Source of the DNA: Paracoccaceae bacterium
GTDB lineage: Bacteria; Pseudomonadota; Alphaproteobacteria; Rhodobacterales; Rhodobacteraceae
Assembly: GCA_023254015.1 (NCBI GenBank)
Contig: JALQYS010000042.1
Coordinates: forward strand, 1-7,016
DNA: 7,016 nucleotides
Direction of reading: 5' to 3'
Shown here piece after piece: positions 6,087-7,016 of the stretch; positions within the stretch are counted from its first letter, which is position 1; each line of letters opens with the position of its first letter. The notes beneath the pieces were generated by a model. It made no database searches. It saw nothing but the letters and a program-made list of their open reading frames with translations, and was not told the origin of the DNA. The position numbers were made by a program, and so were the translations under genes.

Positions 6087-6145
6087 CAGCAGACCGACCC
6101 GCGGCGGCGGCTGGGGTCAGGGCGATCCGGGGCAGACGTTGCCAT
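6086..6145 (-). CDS. Possible 19-codon leader ORF bridging pepA and holC
   Basis: One base after the pepA stop codon an ATG opens a 19-codon frame (MATSAPDRPDPSRRRGSVC) that ends in TGA overlapping the holC ATG by one base (TGATG). AAGGG, inside the last pepA codon pair, lies five nucleotides before this ATG. holC itself has no visible ribosome binding site. The arrangement suggests that ribosomes finishing pepA restart here and are handed to holC. The peptide matches nothing I recognise, is rich in Arg and Pro, and may matter only as a translated spacer. Chance is a real alternative for so short a frame. Confidence 0.3.
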   Translation of the reverse strand: MATSAPDRPDPSRRRGSVC

Positions 6146-6146
6146 G

Positions 6147-7016
6147 TCAGCCCTTGGCCTCATAACGGTCACGGATCAGCCGGTTCAGCGCCATGACGCC
6201 CCAGCCCGTCGCCCCTTTGGGCGCCAGCGTGCTGTCGGATTTCAACAGCGCCGTGCCCGCGATGTCGAGATGGATCCAGGGCATGTCCTCCTTGACAAAG
6301 CGGCGCAGGAAATGCGCGGCGGTGATCGACCCGCCGTCGCGGCCGCAGGAATTGACCATGTCGGCCACGCGGGATTTCAGCTTGGCGTCATAGCCCTCGC
6401 CCATCGGCATCCGCCAGGCCCCCTCGCCCTCGGCTTTCGCGGCGGCAAGGAAGGCATCGCAAAGCGCGTCGTTGTTCGAGAACACCCCGGTGTTTTCATG
6501 GCCCAAGGCCACGATGATCGCCCCGGTCAGGGTGGCCAGATCGACCATGCCCGAAGGCTTGAACCGCTCTTGCGCATACCACAGCACATCGGCCAGCACC
6601 AAACGGCCCTCGGCGTCGGTGTTGATGACCTCGATCGTGTCGCCCTTCATCGAGCGCACCACATCCCCCGGACGCTGGGCGCGGCCGTCGGGCATGTTTT
6701 CCACCAGACCGACCAGCCCCACCACATTGGCCTTGGCCCCGCGCAGCGCCAGCGTGCGCATGACGCCCGCGACAACGGCCGCGCCGCCCATGTCCATCGT
6801 CATCTCTTCCATGCCCGCCGCGGGCTTGATCGAGATGCCGCCGGTGTCGAAACAGACCCCCTTGCCGACAAGCGCAAAGGGCGCCTCGCCGGGCTTGCCG
6901 CCCTTCCACTGCATGACAACCACCTTGGAGGGGCTTTCCGACCCCTGCCCCACGCCCAGAAGCGCGTTCATCCCCAGCTTTTTCAGATCGTCCTCTTCCA
7001 GGATCTCGACCTCGAG
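6147..7016 (-). CDS. pepA: Leucyl aminopeptidase (M17), C-terminal part; N-terminus beyond window
   Basis: This is a cytosolic M17 metallo-aminopeptidase that removes N-terminal residues from peptides using two divalent metals. The 289 residues present are the catalytic C-terminal domain; the family is about 480-500 long, so roughly 200 residues, including the N-terminal domain, lie past the right edge. The frame is open at 7016. Numbering from that edge, the metal and catalytic residues are all present: Lys52 and Asp57 in GKGVCFDTGG, Lys64, Asp75, and Asp134, Glu136 and Arg138 in the M17 signature NTDAEGRL. Their spacings equal those of E. coli PepA Lys270, Asp275, Lys282, Asp293, Asp352, Glu354 and Arg356. 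The end, with HLDIAGTA and a ...RDRYEAKG tail, is normal. It precedes holC by 60 bp. E. coli PepA also binds DNA, but that function cannot be judged from this part. Confidence 0.96.
   Translation of the reverse strand, partial: LEVEILEEDDLKKLGMNALLGVGQGSESPSKVVVMQWKGGKPGEAPFALVGKGVCFDTGGISIKPAAGMEEMTMDMGGAAVVAGVMRTLALRGAKANVVGLVGLVENMPDGRAQRPGDVVRSMKGDTIEVINTDAEGRLVLADVLWYAQERFKPSGMVDLATLTGAIIVALGHENTGVFSNNDALCDAFLAAAKAEGEGAWRMPMGEGYDAKLKSRVADMVNSCGRDGGSITAAHFLRRFVKEDMPWIHLDIAGTALLKSDSTLAPKGATGWGVMALNRLIRDRYEAKG

Noticed and set aside
5516..6196. A 226-codon plus-strand open frame across holC
   Set aside because: Its composition is Pro/Arg/Ser-rich and it lies antisense to clearly recognisable HolC and the end of pepA.
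7011..7016. CTCGAG restriction-type palindrome at the right edge
   Set aside because: It is part of the pepA reading frame (Leu-Glu), so it needs no other explanation.

Overview
The window looks like chromosomal DNA from a GC-rich alphaproteobacterium, most likely of the Rhodobacterales (Rhodobacter/Paracoccus type). The reasons are the strong G/C bias at third codon positions, the gene order TPR membrane protein - PQQ-propeller lipoprotein - der, the pepA-holC pair, and an aspartate-rich RTX-type protein of a kind common in that order. The assignment is inferred from gene content and style; there is no rRNA to test it.

Layout. Two housekeeping blocks lie on the minus strand. Reading leftward from about 3144, the first holds a YfgM/TPR_21-like single-pass membrane protein (GTG start), a BamB-like beta-propeller lipoprotein, and der (engA), a double-GTPase ribosome-assembly factor whose C-terminus lies beyond the left edge. 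Reading leftward from the right edge, the second holds the C-terminal part of pepA (M17 leucyl aminopeptidase), holC (DNA polymerase III chi subunit) and a small DUF1499-type membrane-anchored protein. Between the blocks, and alone on the plus strand, sits a 545-residue RTX-like calcium-binding repeat protein (3355-4992). It is divergent from the YfgM-like gene and convergent with the DUF1499 gene, with only 10 bp between the two stop codons.

How the genes fit together. The YfgM-like and BamB-like proteins are envelope-biogenesis factors (periplasmic chaperone traffic and outer-membrane beta-barrel assembly), and they are commonly followed by der. pepA and holC are a widespread neighbour pair with no obvious shared pathway. 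The RTX-like protein is the accessory gene of the window. It consists of two colinear copies of one module: 11 nonapeptides, a spacer, one more nonapeptide, and a beta-rich cap. It carries a short N-terminal hydrophobic segment and has no recognisable enzymatic domain.

There is no stretch over 300 bp without a gene. The two larger gaps are 3145-3354 (divergent intergenic, with inverted repeats) and 5438-5618 (a hairpin and a possible promoter). No tRNA, rRNA, CRISPR array, insertion sequence or phage gene was seen. I found no evidence for a multi-gene novel system. The most unusual points are the duplicated RTX protein and a 19-codon mini-ORF that exactly bridges pepA and holC.
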